The notes beneath the pieces were generated by a model. That model had not been told where the DNA came from. It did no database searches and saw only the letters and a program-made list of their open reading frames with translations. A program made the translations under genes and the position numbers. Positions 10,630 through 23,584 of a DNA stretch of 64,000 nt are shown here, piece after piece (within the stretch, counting starts at the first letter, position 1; the number at the start of each line of letters is the position of its first letter). Source of the stretch: Cladopsammia gracilis (taxonomy: Eukaryota > Cnidaria > Anthozoa > Scleractinia > Dendrophylliidae); the NCBI GenBank assembly GCA_022457155.1, contig JAJGOT010000167.1, positions 481,001 through 545,000 of the forward strand. Reading direction: 5' to 3'.

Positions 10630-13226
10630 ATGAAGGTAAAAAAAAATAAAAATCCGTGCACAATTAACAGGACGTTGTAGAGAAACTAAAACAGTGATCA
10701 CCCCTCTATCAATATGTGATGTGTTTGTGGATAGATGGTTTGTTCTGACTCAAGATTTACCGGATTGAATTTTTGGGATTCATTGAATTTACAGAAACAT
10801 GACAGACGTGGGTTTAGAATATAACTGGTCTCAATGACAGATTTATTTCCATGGGATTCCTTTTGCATCAATACTTTAATATTGGCAATAATTTGTGTAA
10901 TTTAACTGCAGACCAATACCTTCACAGGCTTTAAAAGAAGACTATGCTTGAGGTTATTTGGTTTTGTTACGAGTTTGCTACACATAGACAAGATTAACAG
11001 TTCCAATTATTGGTTGTTTCACATTTATTTTATTATGAGGAGCTAAGTAAACTTAGTTTTGTTCCAACAGCCTTAGTAGAAAAATCATTTTATTACTATT
11101 AGCGAAGTGGAGGTTAATTATTTTGCCAATAATTTGTAGCAGTCATTTTGTAGAAGGACTTGTGGCTGTTGAATCTTGCCTATTGCTCAGTTGCTTTATC
11201 AACTAGATTATCAACACCTGAAATTCCAAATTCAATTCTTGGATCATTATGGTAGAAAGCAAATTAATTTTATCAATGGTGTGTGTGATAACCTTTACGA
11301 GAGAGCAAATAGGGCAACCTCTTTATTATTTTTTATTTAATTTTTTTTTTGCTGCAGAGTCAGCCCCATACCTTTGTGTTTATTTTGTGACAAACAACAT
11401 GCATGAATACTGTATTGAGAAATTGAATACATGAATGTGCAGAGCTATGCAGGCATTTTTCTTTATAGCTCTTTACTTGAAACAGTTGCTAAACACTTTC
11501 TACTTAAAGCGATGTGTTAGTGGCATAAGAGCTGAACATTACATGTACATCCCAAAAAGCTTGTAGCATTGGATTGTTTTCCCTACATCCTCCTCAAGGC
11601 TGTACTCTTAGATGAATCACAGGGAGCCCAAAGGCTCCCAACTATGAAATCTGGGGTGCCTGGCACTTAAAGCTTTAAGCAAAAAGTAAGTTTTTCTTGT
11701 CACCTGAAGACAAGAGTTAGTTGTCTGAGGTCCTGGGCACCACTAGAACACAGTACTGCTCTTATTTCATCGGATCAAAAAATAAGCATTTATTAAAAGT
11801 GGCATTGATTACTAGCTAGCAGGATGTCTTTTCATCGGATCAAAAAATAAGCATTTATTAAAAGTGGCATTGATTACTAGCCAGCAGGATATGCTTGTTT
11901 GTGCTTAGTGCTGATGTAAAGGACATCTTGATAATAGTTACCGTATTTGTTATTATAGCTCAATATCTCCTACCCAGCAAGTGGGTGCCAGAAGCTCATT
12001 GAAGTGGACGATGAACGAAAAATGTAAGTGCTCATATACATTGGTTATTCAGAGGTGATGACTCAGGATTTTGTCTGGCATCTTTGTGTTTTGAGTGTAG
12101 CTTCTTTGGAAGCAAAACAAAATATGAATAACACCAGGCACAAAAATTCACTCCTGATGATTGCAAAGATCATCAGAACTGTTAATTTTGTAGGCTTTTC
12201 TCTTTCTCTTTTACCCCAGGAAAATTTGGTATCAACCAAACTCACTCAGATCCAAAATTCAGCTTTTCAACCTCTTTATGGTGACCTAGCCTATTTATCA
12301 GCCCAGTTGTCTGGTGCAACATCGCAAGTTCTTTAGAAACTAATCCCTCTTATCCCAGTTCATTTGATTCATTGCCTGTAACTAAATGTACCACTGAATC
12401 TGTATTGAAATTTCTTTTGTTTTCAATTGCAGTCGTAATTTCTATGACAAGCGTATTTCAGCTGAATGCAGTGCTGAATGCCTTGGAGAAGAGTGGAAGG
12501 TCAGTGTACAAAATCTTTTTATGCCAAGTGATCAATTCCCCCCCCCCCCCCCCCCCCCGCCTCTCTCTCTCTCTTCTGTTATAAGGTTTATTTTCCTAAC
12601 TGAGCTGCATGTTCATGTTGCAGGGTTATGTAGTAAGAATCTCTGGAGGAAATGACAAACAAGGTTTCTCCATGAAGCAGGGAGTCATGACAAATGGTCG
12701 TGTCCGTCTTCTGCTCTCCAAGGGTCATTCCTGCTACAGGCCACGTAGAACCGGTGAACGCAAGCGTAAGTCTGTGCGTGGCTGCATTGTAGATGCCCAA
12801 CTCAGTGTGCTTAATCTGGTCATCATCAAGAAAGGTGACAATGATATCCCAGGATTGACTGACACCACTGTGCCCCGCCGCCTTGGACCTAAAAGAGTGG
12901 GTAAGATCAGGAAGATGTTTAACCTGTCCAAGGAAGATGATGTGCGTCAGTATGTTATCAGAAGGACACTGCCAGAGAAGGAAGGCAAGAAGACCAAGAC
13001 AAAGGCCCCCAAGATCCAACGCTTGGTCACTCCTCTTGCTCTGCAGCGCAAACGCAAGATCTTGGCTCTCAAGAAGATGAGAGCACAGAAAGCTAAGCAG
13101 GAGTTTGCCGAGTACACAAGGCTACTGGCCAAGAGAGCTAAAGAAGCAAAGGAGAAGCGTCATGAAATGCTGAAGAAAAAGCGAGCTTCCTCAAGTCATC
13201 GTGAGTCTGTGAGCAGTGGCAAATGA
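10630..13226 (+). CDS. RPS6: 40S ribosomal protein S6
   Basis: Four coding exons, 10630-10635 (Met-Lys only), 11959-12023, 12433-12499 and 12624-13226, join in phase to 246 aa. The sequence follows eukaryotic S6 closely ([72 protein letters not shown]). The basic tail ends in a Ser-rich segment ([14 protein letters not shown]) like the S6-kinase target sites of mammalian S6. It is a structural protein of the small ribosomal subunit, acting in the cytoplasm after nucleolar assembly. The tiny first exon right after a 5'TOP leader is typical of the family. A poly(A) signal ATTAAA lies at 13252-13257. Intron 3 carries a long C-run followed by CT repeats (about 12539-12573). Confidence 0.97.
11766..11895. 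repeat. 65-base tandem duplication in RPS6 intron 1
   Basis: Two nearly identical 65-base units (TTCATCGGATCAAAAAATAA...) start at 11766 and 11831 and differ by a few bases at their ends. It is non-coding. The high identity suggests a recent duplication. Confidence 0.85.
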
Positions 13227-13893
13227 GTTCTGTATAAATTTTCAAACAGCAATTAAAGATAAAAACCATTGCAAAGTATGAAGTTGTGTGTTGATTATCC
13301 CAGGAGTTATCCTGTGTGGTAGGCACTAGAAAGGGGATTGACTGCAAAGCAGTCTGAATTGGTTGAACAAATGCATGCCAACTGTTTTGCAGTTTACAAG
13401 GGGCAGGGATAAGTGGAATTTTTAAATGTGTGAAGTTCATGGAAAGAGCATGGCTCCCTTCACCTTTCTAGCACCAACCACACTGACTACCAAGAATGAA
13501 ATTGATTCAAGCCAGAAACAAAGAAACTGGGTTTTTGTTGTGTAACTTCTTGTAAAACAAAGTAATGCATTTTCAATGCAGATGTTGTAGGGCTTCCCTG
13601 TCATGGTTTGCACAATGGCCTCATGGAACTGCAAGGTGTTATTATGTTGGTGCACAGCAAAATGCCATCTGTTTTCAAAAAAACTCGACCTTGCAACCTT
13701 ATACTAAAGCAGAGTCTTCAATGAAAAGCATTTTGCCTGCTCCACTCTGATACAGTATTTTAACCTCTGGTTCAACATAATAATTGGTATACAAGGAACC
13801 CCAGAACAACTATAATGTAAGCTGATGAGCTTTTGGGGTTGGGTGTTAGATATACCATACTTGTATATATAATGGCTGACATCCAGGATCAGC

Positions 13894-14015
13894 CAATAGA
13901 GGTTTTGCACAGCAGCCATGTTGCATGGCAGGAACAATAGATTCTTTTCCCTATGGGAAAGAGTGTTCTTGCAAATGCAAAACATTTTCATTCCTGCCAT
14001 GCAAAACCTCTATTG
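13894..14015. repeat. inverted-repeat hairpin
   Basis: CAATAGAGGTTTTGCA and TGCATGGCAGGAA on the left are mirrored on the right by TTCCTGCCATGCAAAACC and TCTATTG. A further small palindrome (TTTTCCCTATGGGAAAG) lies in the middle. It is a probable MITE remnant. Confidence 0.65.
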
Positions 14016-14110
14016 AGCACAAAAACAAAACTGACTCATCCCCAGTTGTCTCTCAGTCCCTTATTAAAAAATGGAGAGTGCAAAAGGGCATTCATGGTTG
14101 TGCCTAAATT

Positions 14111-14450
14111 ATACTGTCCAGAAGGATGTCGGACACCTTATTGAGACATATAATGTAATGTCGACACTTGGAATTTTATTTTCAATAAATTTTTAAGTGT
14201 AAAAAGGAAAATCTAAAATCCCCACTCAGGATTGAACCTGTGACCTCAGCTAGGCTTAGACTTACATAGCCTACCGTACCACTGTACCACCTAGCTTCTT
14301 GGGTTGCTTAGTCCTAAATTTAACCATATAAACTGCTACCCCCAACCTGGTCAGTATTCCATGTATGACCCCATGATATGTCTTGAGATAAAACCAGTTA
14401 GTCTGTTATATAAGTCTCAATAAGGTGTCCGACGTCCTTTTGGACGGTAT
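14111..14450. mobile_element. 340-base element with about 40-base terminal inverted repeats
   Basis: The left end ATACTGTCCAGAAGGATGTC (then GGACACCTTATTGAGAC) is matched by the inverted right end (ATACCGTCCAAAAGGACGTC, then the same GGACACCTTATTGAGAC). Its interior is largely the tRNA-like segment listed next. I could not define a target-site duplication. Confidence 0.7.
14215..14305 (-). mobile_element. tRNA-derived SINE-like segment inside the inverted-repeat element
   Basis: Read on the minus strand it starts GCTAGGTGGTACAGTGGTAC, an A-box-like segment. About 40 bases later comes GGTTCAATCC, a canonical B box, then a T-arm closing pair. The spacing fits a tRNA-derived RNA polymerase III promoter. 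The acceptor stem does not pair properly, so I call it a SINE head or tRNA pseudogene rather than a tRNA. Confidence 0.5.
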
Positions 14451-15398
14451 GATTTGGGCTTGACCGGCATTCATCCTCCTAATCTTTGACTTCCAGAAAA
14501 ACAACTTGGGAAAAAAAAAACAGCAAAAAGTATAAAGTGTAGATGTTCTGGAGTCCCTGCTCTTAAATTATGGCATACCAATCTTTGTACTCTCAAAACA
14601 CTCTGCAATGTTGGGATGAACTGTATACCTCAAGTGTTTGTGCACCCACAGCTGAAAACTGGCCTCCCTCAAATGGCTGAAATTAATCCTTAAACTTTGG
14701 TTTTCAAGTTCCAGCCTTCATAGCCTTAATCTAGCCTTCATAGCATTTGTTTCCTTTTGGAGAGCACAGGTGGTTGGGGTATGAAAAGGAACAAAAAAAA
14801 TGGCAGGGGGAGGGGAGAGGTTTTCCATTTATTCCTCTCCACTCCCAAGGCTAATTCTTTTTTTAAGCCTTTTGATCAAAAACTAAATGCATAACTAATT
14901 ATTTTTAAATGATAACCAGTCCGTGTGCCAAAATAAAGATTATTTGGAGCTTATTTCAAGGCAAAAAGTCATATGGCCCTTTAACACTATTCTCTCACTG
15001 GTTCCCTTGCTTCTTTCTGTGTTCAAAATTGACCATGTTGACATATAATTATTTAAACTTTACTTTGGTGTGAACAACATTCAAGTTTTGAGAAGTATGT
15101 CCAGTTACCTTGACTAAAAATAAAACAAAACCAACAAGACACGTGTTGAGAATGTTGATCACATTTTAATATTCTTTCAAAATAAAACAATAAAACTTGT
15201 TTTGTTGTTGTTACTTTCACACAAAGGGATACAACTATATTGGTTGAATTTGATTAACAATGTCAATTCCCAAGAAGAGTCAGTCAGATATCATACATAT
15301 CACTGGAACAAGAATAAAAGCCCTTCAGATTTGGAAAGACTTGAATTTATGTTTAAAGTAACTTGTGTTGACAGTCAAAAGCTAATGTATCTTTAGAC

Positions 15399-18300
15399 TC
15401 AAGTGTGTTCTACTCCACTTGTAAGATGCCTAATGTGGAAGTTAACCACATACTCTGCATTGGTCTTTTGCACTGAGATAGCAAATGGGTACAGTGGATG
15501 AAATGTGAAGGCCACAAGTCTCTTTCCTGTCGGTGGGATGGGACGACCCAGGAATCCTGCATGGATTTTAAATTTAAGAAGCCCAGAATCTCTGGAGTAG
15601 AACCTGTGAAAAAAGAAATACAAATGAGTTTGTTTACAAAAATATTTTAGTGATAGCATACAGGTGAAATAAATCATCCCTCATAATGGATGCCAATTCA
15701 GACAGAAACCTCTGCAGTATAGAAAAATATAGTACAGTGCATATAGCTCAGTTTGTGAGAATGACAGTTCTATAAACTCAACCTCATGGGTTCAAATCCC
15801 ACCAGGGTTCTTTAAAGATTACAGGGTTAGAAGTACAGGGTTCGTTTCCCCCCCTCCCCGAACCACGAAAGCCTGATACTCAGGTTATCTGGCAGTTTAC
15901 GGTCCAGAAATTATCGCGTGGTTGCGGACAACCACAACTTTATCTCACAGTTTTTGGTTTTTGCATGTTTGGTGGCGGTTTTTCAAACAGAGTTAAGAGG
16001 CTGAGAAGACTTGACAGTGGTCCCTCCCTTAACAAAAGAAGGGCTAGAGGAAGGTCGAGGAAGTTAGGAAATGAACAGTTTTCCCATTGTCTCCCCCTGT
16101 GGGGAGGTAATTCTGACATAAGGCCAGGCTTCAAAGCTGAGAAAGTACGTGGAAAGATGGCGACCGAGTTATCTGATGTTTTCAAATGCGTTTTTTTTTT
16201 TTTTTTGTATTTTACTGATATTTATTGGTTTTCAATTTTATTACACACTTAAACATCTAAACATTAAATTAAACATTAAAACATTTAAACATTACATTAA
16301 ACATTAAACATTAAATTAAAAAAAAAAAAAATTAAATTTAAAAGTTAATTAATTCACTCACACACATACATATACACACACCCCTTCATAATAATAATAA
16401 TCTATTGTAATATTTTAGGTATAAGTACAGCTGCGGCACAAGATTGTACATTTATTGTGTTATGTATTTGCCCCACTTTTTGTTATGAGCTGAAATTTTA
16501 TTATTAGATTTGGCAATTATTGTTTCAAGTTGATAGATCATTTTAATTTTTAAATTAAAAACTCTAATTGAAGGCACAGATCTTTTTTGCCTACAATAAT
16601 ATAAGTATTGTTTAGCAACTAACAGAACATGATTTACGAACAATTCATCGTCGCACCTTATAATACCAAACATTATATCCCTGTCAGAGAAATTAGCGAT
16701 TTTAATTCTTTGTTTGGTAAGCCATTTTATAACTTCAGCCCAGAAATTCTTAGTGTAATGACAAGATGTAATTAGGTGCTCAAGGGACTCGTCTATTTCT
16801 CCACAAAAAGAGCATGCCGGAGATGGTGCAACTCCAACTTTAAATAAAAAAGCATTTGTTACAAGACATCTGTTGAGCAATTTATACTGAAATTCACGCG
16901 ACTTTGTATCTAAGGTGACACGAAAAGGCAAACTGTAAATCTCTTCCCATTCTAAGGCATCGTCAACAAATTTTGCATTAAAGTTCTGCTGAGCAGTTGG
17001 TGGAGTAATGATTTTATTTCGAAGCTCCCTATAGATAGTCTTGGAAACCGCTGTTTTGATTGGCGCAGTTTGATTATTTAATTTTAATTTGATCTCATCA
17101 TGTATATTAAAAGGTTCATCTTCCCTATAGGAACTTGCCCTTAGAGCCTCGCGCCATTCAGCTGGTTTTAGCCATTTTATAGTTAAGCTCACAAAATGAT
17201 GCTTCTTGTATTGGTATCCGACGGGGTATATGGAGATTTCGAGGTGACTGAATTAAAAGCCTTCTAACCGTTGCAATATGATACAGACTTTAGTCTCGAG
17301 GTCATTTGTGTTTTTAAGATTTCTGCTAGTTTTGACCTCTTTGTCGGGGTGTCTGTTTAATAGCGATGGCAGTTTGTGTCGGCTTTTATCTGATGCCAAT
17401 TTGGCATTCATTAGAATCGCTCTGCAGTAAAACCTTTTAACATTGCAAGTAGGCTTTGAGCAAGCTTCGATTTGGAGGTTGTTTTGAAATTTCTTCAATT
17501 CTGGAGCTCTGTTCAATCGGCGGCTTTCTTCAGTTTTGTTTGACCTCTTGTTGTGCTCATGTAGCCATTTTCTAGTAGAAGTTTACAAACAATGTAAGGT
17601 TCTTCACTCTTTCTGAATCTCTCAGGTAGTCGGATCTTAAGTTTAAAATTATTGACCGTCAATGGTTTCTTGCAATTAGTTTTTTTTTCGCTGGGCCAAG
17701 CAGTGTTTTTATTGTAAGCCTAGGTCATATTTCCATGGACTGGTGATATGTTGGACTGAATTTTCAGAGATAATTGCAGCTTTTTATAAAGCTATGCAAT
17801 GTTTCGCAGAGTAGAAAATCAAGCACATTTCATTTCATTACACCAATCACAGCTTTTAAAAACTAACCAACCGCAGCGGAGCGTCGTGCTTTATAAGGTT
17901 ACGCGTAACGTAACCATCCAACCTCGTCACCTGAAGGAGACTCAAAACGTAGCGATTATTCTCAACACAAGCGACTACATTGCAAGACAGTTAACTGATA
18001 ACACTTTATCATGAGAACAACAACTTTTTCCACAACATTAGTGAGGGCAGTATTGTGAAGTCCTGAACACAAAAACAGCATCCAATTTTCCCTCCCGAGT
18101 AACACATTTTCACAGCAGGATCGACCAGCTTGCTAGACCCCTCTCACGCATCACAAGGCCACTGTTGTGCTGTGCATACCTGGGAACATTCCGCGGTAAA
18201 GATTTGTTTTGACACTAAATTCGTGTCAGAAATACTATGCGAGCACACCCAACCCTCCAAACTTGTACTTGTATCCAAACAACGTGCATTCTTTGTTTTT

Positions 18301-20374
18301 TGCGAACTGCTTGTTAGATGCCAAAACTTTTTTCTCGCAGGTTATTGAATGGAATTAGAAACAATATGTTCTTGATCTTCGTCAGGAGAAATATGAGTAT
18401 TAAGCCAATATATGGTACATAAAACTTGTGAAGTACTGTTTAAAGATCTGTTACTATGATTTTTCTTCTGCTATAAGGGCGGTTTCAGTCTTGAGGAAAA
18501 AACAAAAGTGGTTTGCGGACTAGGAAGAACAAAGTATGGCGGTTTGTGGACTGTGCAACGCCCTGTAATAGACCCTCAGTACAGGGAGATGTCTTAGAGC
18601 AAACTGCTCAATCTCCAGCATTTATTTCCACTACAATAACAGGTGCTACACAGCCATACACTTTGAATTTTATGCAGTGTCAGTTCCTGACACACTTCAG
18701 CCCTTTGACATACAAATGATTAGTGTGCATTTCTTTTACGACGAAAAGTTTGGATGGTTTGGATTTTTGTTTGCAAAAGAAACTGTGATCCAAATGTACA
18801 TGTAGGGTATTACATCATGTATTAATATACACAATATACTGGTGGGTGCTGGCTATCGTGAGAAAACCACCAAAGTCACTGGCAATACTTGAACAAATCT
18901 GCAATTCATTTGACCAATGTCCTAAGACATCCACTATACTTTACCTTATTGGGTGATCCCCACATGCCTTTGGTCTCTCCATCACAGACACCCATTTGTC
19001 ATCATATTTGAACAGCGACAAATCCAAGTAGGGACTACTGCTATAAGACTGCGAACTGATTGGCAGCTGAGCAAGAAGCCGTTTGACAGCTTCAGTGTAC
19101 CCTCCATATTTAGCATTAACAATTGTGTGTTTAAAACGTCTTTGAATTTGCCGAGCAAAAATGTTGCTAGAAGCTGAACATGTGAACTGAGCTGGAGAAT
19201 GCAACATTGCATTTCGAAATGAGTCACAGAATTGTTCAAAAAGTTCCAGCAACTTTTCTGAAGTGTTTTCGAAGACAGCAAGGACTTTTGTTGTCTCCAT
19301 GTCGTAAACAATGAAGAAAGAAGGTTGGGAGTTTGGGTCAGGCACTCTCAGTGTCACAACATCTTCACTTGCATATTTAATCAACAGAATCTTGCTATCA
19401 AAGAGCTGCATTTTCCACATACGCAGTGCTCTGAACAACTCTACATGCTGATAAAATCGGCCCATTGCTAAAGCAGTACCTTCATTGGATGCACATCTCC
19501 ACAAGTGCGCCAGAATACGGTGCTTGAGTCCATTCAAACAGGTTTCCATATAAGGTCTCATTGGTTGGCCGTTAGCATCAACATTTGACCCTACACTTGT
19601 AAGGACATATTCATCATCCTCATAACAAAATCGCCCAATAGAGCGCACATCAATGAACCTACCATCAGCCGTAACCTGAAATATGTGTATGACTTGTTGC
19701 TGAACTGACAACACAGCAAGCAGATCTCTGTACAGGTATAGCCCCTGGTTGTGCGACAAAAATATCTTATCACATTTGAAGTCTCTGGAATCTGACAGCA
19801 TTCCAGTTTTCATGTCAACAATGTGGATAGTGTAATCCTCCAGAGGTGACCTGGGGTTAGGAGAGACCGATTCATTGTTGCTGTAAACATCAAAGAAGAA
19901 AGGATGAGGTTCCTCAGGAACATAAGACGCTGATCCGACAATAACATACCGGCCATCATCAGTAAACAAACTGCACTCTCTGTTCAAATGTTCTCCATTC
20001 TGGGCAACGGTTACTACAGAAATAAGACGGAAGAAACTTGAGAACAATTTGCTTCTAATCACATTATCTGATGGCTCACTTGCCAGCAGGTTTTCTGCAG
20101 CGCTCGGCCCTTGAAACTCATACACTTCAACAGAGCTCTGGTCTAAAGAGAACGCAACGAAGTAACGGCCATCTGGTGAAAACTTTCGCAGGTAACACGG
20201 TGGTGTTTCTACATTTACAATGGTGAAGTTTGGAAAGATGTTTTGGGTAAAAGCTCTTCCTCGGTGCCAGTGAGTTCCAGGTTTGGGAAAGTGGGTTTCT
20301 CTCTGCCGCAGCCTCCAAACTAAATTCTGGTTTGGTATTCTTCTTGGTTTAAAATGCAATGGTAACTCTGACAT
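15399..20374 (-). CDS. DET1: DET1 homolog, CUL4-DDB1-COP1 ligase adaptor
   Basis: Two coding exons, 18945-20374 and 15399-15603, join in phase (AG/G) to 544 aa, close to the usual 550. Conserved blocks run throughout: [96 protein letters not shown] and, across the splice, [15 protein letters not shown]1 joins DDB1, DDA1 and COP1 in a CUL4-based nuclear ubiquitin ligase that targets transcription factors such as c-Jun in vertebrates. The 3.3-kb intron carries a LINE fragment and a SINE-like head. It is divergent from KRTCAP2. The start ATG is the first upstream of the conserved N-terminus. Confidence 0.97.
15740..15815 (+). mobile_element. tRNA-like SINE head in DET1 intron
   Basis: ATAGCTCAGTTTGTGAGAATG (A-box region) is followed about 40 bases later by GGGTTCAAATCCCACC, a very good B box with a pairable T stem. 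The anticodon arm and acceptor stem do not fold convincingly, so a genuine tRNA is unlikely. Confidence 0.45.
16200..17192 (-). mobile_element. 3' end of a non-LTR retrotransposon (LINE) in DET1 intron
   Basis: An open frame at 17192-16452 encodes about 246 aa resembling the C-terminus of an L1/Tx1-type LINE ORF2. It includes a zf-RVT-like zinc segment ([20 protein letters not shown]) between a region of conserved aromatic residues and a basic tail. The same frame continues upstream to 17516 apart from one stop codon at 17253-17255, so decay or a 5' truncation lies there. The 3' flank at 16200-16450 is an AT-rich tail with TG/TA repeats and AAACATT-like repeats. It is on the same strand as DET1. 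Confidence 0.75.
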
Positions 20375-20557
20375 TTTTTTAGCGAGCTAAATGCATAAAC
20401 TGGTGCAATATAACCACAGAAAGTTATGAAAGGATGCCGTGTATTTGTCCGCCATTTTCTGGATTCCACATCCGGGAGTTTGAGATCTTTTGGCTGCGAA
20501 GTACTGGGGCAAACAGCTGAGTTGTCCTCTTTCCTTTGGGTCAAGTTTTCTTTTAAC
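20375..20557. promoter_or_regulatory. shared divergent promoter of DET1 and KRTCAP2
   Basis: 183 bases lie between the two start codons. A YY1-like CCGCCATTTT lies at 20449-20458. There is no TATA box. The bidirectional role is inferred from spacing. Confidence 0.55.
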
Positions 20558-23187
20558 ATGGGTAAGAATTTCTTGATGTTTTTTTCTTGAATCTTTTGGC
20601 TCAACTTTAGTTTGATCTTAAACTGAAATGTTCTACTTGAATTACAGCTCTTCCATCGTACACTTCGTTCCTATTTGCGTCCACGTTGACCGTTCTTACG
20701 TTCGCTGGAATGCAAATGTTCAAAACCAACTTGGCATCCAGTGAGTGGATGACTATCTTAGGAGGTTTTATCGGATCGCAGCTTTTTGTTTTTCTTCTGA
20801 CTGTATCCTTTACAGAAACTGCGTCAATTAAAATAGTAAATTTGAGTTGCATGATTCGCCTCAGCATATGTAAATTACAAATGAATATAGTTTTCTCTTT
20901 GTTCTTTCCATCCATGTAAGATTAGTGAGAAGCAGAACAAAGACCTTTAGTTTTTCTTTCATGATCATCTACAAACTTCTATACATTGTTGTATTTATAT
21001 TTTTTATAAAGCATTTTGAAGCTTGTTCTTGAAAAAATATTTTTAGCTGTTTATCAGTTGTGATGTACCCTCGCAGTTTTGAATTTCTGTGATTTCCACA
21101 TTTGGACCATATGCATTTAGATTAATTTTAAGATTAATTAAGCTTAATTCAAGTCTGAACTTAATAGCTGGAAAACGCCTGCATTGTAGGCTACACTGTT
21201 TTCGGTTATAATAACAAACAACCCACTGTTTTTTTTATTAATTATTTTGATCAATGAATCATTTTTTCTTCCTTGACTATAACCTCATATTAGGCTGTAG
21301 GAAATTTAGAAACTTCAGTGTTTGGACGAAACTTCCAAACAAAGTTGTTTCCTGAAGGTAAATATTTTGAATAAATAAAAAGTGATTAAATAAAAAGTGA
21401 ATGCAACCAGAACAACAGAAATAGTGACATCTGAGACAGGCAACATGTGAAGGCACTTATACTTATTAGTTTTGATTTAATAATGTTAGCCAAAGACATC
21501 TAAACTTGACCTTTCATTTCTCATAGTATGAACCAGAATTGACCTCTGGTTACCACCTGTCAGATCCTAGACTACAGATAGTCCCTTATTTTCATCAGGA
21601 ATAGTCAAGGGGCTGATCATGTGCATGCGCATTGCATCTTCTCTAGGACAGACAATTTTTGGATTTACCTCAGTGTAAAAACCCGTGACTTTTTCCTTTG
21701 TTTTCTACCTTTGTTGTCTTCCACTCTATTGTTTCAGTACCTTTTGTTTTCTTTGTTTTACGTCACTCGTGAGTTTGCAGGTTTTTACACCGAGGATGAG
21801 CCCAATTTTTGCGTTTGCTTATGATATTTGCTGCTTAACTGTTCCTGAGAGAAACGAGGGACTACTATTTTCATTTTGAAAGTTGATCAGATCAATGCCT
21901 GGTCTCAAAATCTCTTCAATGCTTAGGCGCAATTTCTGTTCTTTCTCCAACATAGATTCATGCTTTCTTGTGATCTGGTGAGGGTGGGAAAACCTGATAT
22001 AGTGATAATGAAATTATATTATGCAAAGTTTACATCATATGGTTAGAAACCCTTTGAAAACAATGTAAATGAATAGTGCATCCTAGTAAAACATTAGTTA
22101 ACAAAAATAATAAATAACCCACAAATTGTCGGAAACTGTATACTAGTTTTTATTCATCAAGTTTATCGTTTCGTCGATTAATTGTTGCAATAGGAGATTT
22201 ATCAGAGAGTGCTTGTGGTGCGGTTAGATTTTGTGGTTTGATTAAGTTTTTGGGCCAATAAGGAGTGCATATATTTAGAATGTCTGATAGAATAATAGTT
22301 TTAGCTTTCAATTTCAGGTATCTCGATGTTGAGCTGTGAAGAGGATCGGTGTTGGCTGTGCTTCTAAGGCATTAAATCTTTGAGAATTGTGATCAGTGTG
22401 GACATCTTTCTTGTGTTCTCCACAAAATAATACCAGAAGTAGTTCAGTGGAAAATCTGAGGGTGCAACTGTGAATGAGAGACCATATATATCTTTGTTTT
22501 AAACTGATAGTGTTATTTCTTTCTTTTTTTCCTTACAGTTGTCCTTTGTCTGGTAGCAGCCATGTTTGCCTCAGGTTTAGTCCACAGAGTTTGTGTAACA
22601 GTCTGGTGAGTTGTCAAAGTAGTCATTGTAAAATCTATCATAATTAAGCCAATGGCTGCAAGTTTCTAGATTTAATAAAACACTTACTTACACAGTTACT
22701 CCTTTTACTTCTAATGTTGGCCAATCCACTACTGTTCTTAACACTATTGTAGGAAATGTCCCCATCAACCACAGACTTAACAGTATAATGTTAGCCAGTT
22801 TTTAGTACACTCAATTAAGTGACCATGTTAAGTTCCAAGGGTTGTAATGACTTTTGGAGTGAGTATGGGGTCAGTACCTCATGTAAGCCCACGTATAATG
22901 TTATATGTAGGCTTACATGAAGTAATAACTTAGTGTGAAGATCACTCATGTAGGCAGCTTCTTGATAAGACCACTGCCTTCATTGGGGCATTGTCCCGCT
23001 TACAAAGCTTTTGTTCATTCTGATTTGATTTATCCTCTAACTCACTCTTGGTGTTGTTTCTTTACCCAATAGTTTCCTGTTCTCTATGGTTGCTATTTAC
23101 TACATTAACAAGATTGCTGCCAGTACACATGCTCCAACAACTAATCCAGCCCCACAAGTGCCACAAAAGACAAAGAAGAATCGCTGA
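20558..23187 (+). CDS. KRTCAP2: KRTCAP2, oligosaccharyltransferase subunit KCP2
   Basis: Five coding exons, 20558-20561, 20648-20802, 21294-21357, 22539-22605 and 23073-23187, join in phase to 134 aa; the human protein has 136. Conserved blocks are TFAGMQMFKTNLASSEWMTI, GGFIGSQLFVFLLT, LETSVFGRNFQTKLFPE, ASGLVHRVCVTVCFLFSM and YYINKIA, followed by a basic C-terminus ending KKNR. Four hydrophobic segments fit the four-pass ER membrane protein. In vertebrates KRTCAP2 is a subunit of the STT3A oligosaccharyltransferase that links it to the Sec61 translocon for co-translational N-glycosylation. The first exon carries only the ATG and one further base. A poly(A) signal ATTAAA lies at 23229-23234. 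The gene converges on CATSPER2, with 397 bases between stop codons. Confidence 0.96.
21667..21796. mobile_element. short MITE in KRTCAP2 intron 3
   Basis: Inverted termini CTCAGTGTAAAAACC and GGTTTTTACACCGAG enclose about 100 bases with a TTGTTTTACGTCACTCGTGA segment. It is non-coding. Confidence 0.5.
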
Positions 23188-23584
23188 TAATAATAATAAT
23201 TATGTTAACATGGCTTTGAGCCAAACTCATTAAAGTTCACTTTTGTTTCTCAACTATGATCAGTTTACTTTGTGATCTAATTAACTCTATGTTAGTTTAA
23301 TTTTAAACCATAATTTTTTATGTAGGTGACACTTTTTAATGACAATTTTCTTCAAAGTTAATTTATTTCTCAAAAGTTCATGAATTTCAGAATATTCAAA
23401 CAAATAGAATAGTACTGGTAACAAAATCACTTGGGATGCAGTACAAAGTGTTAAAAACAAACACATTTATCATAATCAAAATTATAACAAGCTGTTTTCT
23501 TTCTGAATAAGTCAGAAAATTTTCTAAGGCATTGATGGCTACTCTGAAATGTTCCAGCACAGCATGTTAGGGTACTTCTGTTTC

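Larger units (their letters stand above)
13258..15398. other. spacer between RPS6 and DET1
   Basis: These are convergent 3' ends with no supported gene. The stretch holds an inverted-repeat hairpin (13894-14015) and an inverted-repeat element containing a tRNA-like SINE segment (14111-14450), listed separately. The rest is AT-rich with no structure I can name. Confidence 0.5.

Noticed and set aside
12050..12180. C/D-box snoRNA in RPS6 intron 2
   Set aside because: GTGATGA occurs at about 12055, but no properly spaced CTGA with a terminal stem was found.
12588..13019. 143-codon minus-strand frame opposite RPS6
   Set aside because: A shadow of the conserved RPS6 last exon.
15740..15815. Functional tRNA gene
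   Set aside because: The A and B boxes are good, but the acceptor and anticodon stems do not pair; better read as a SINE head.
17253..17516. Separate 87-codon gene upstream of the LINE frame
   Set aside because: It is in the same frame as the LINE open stretch, separated by one stop codon, and matches no family; treated as possible LINE decay or flank.
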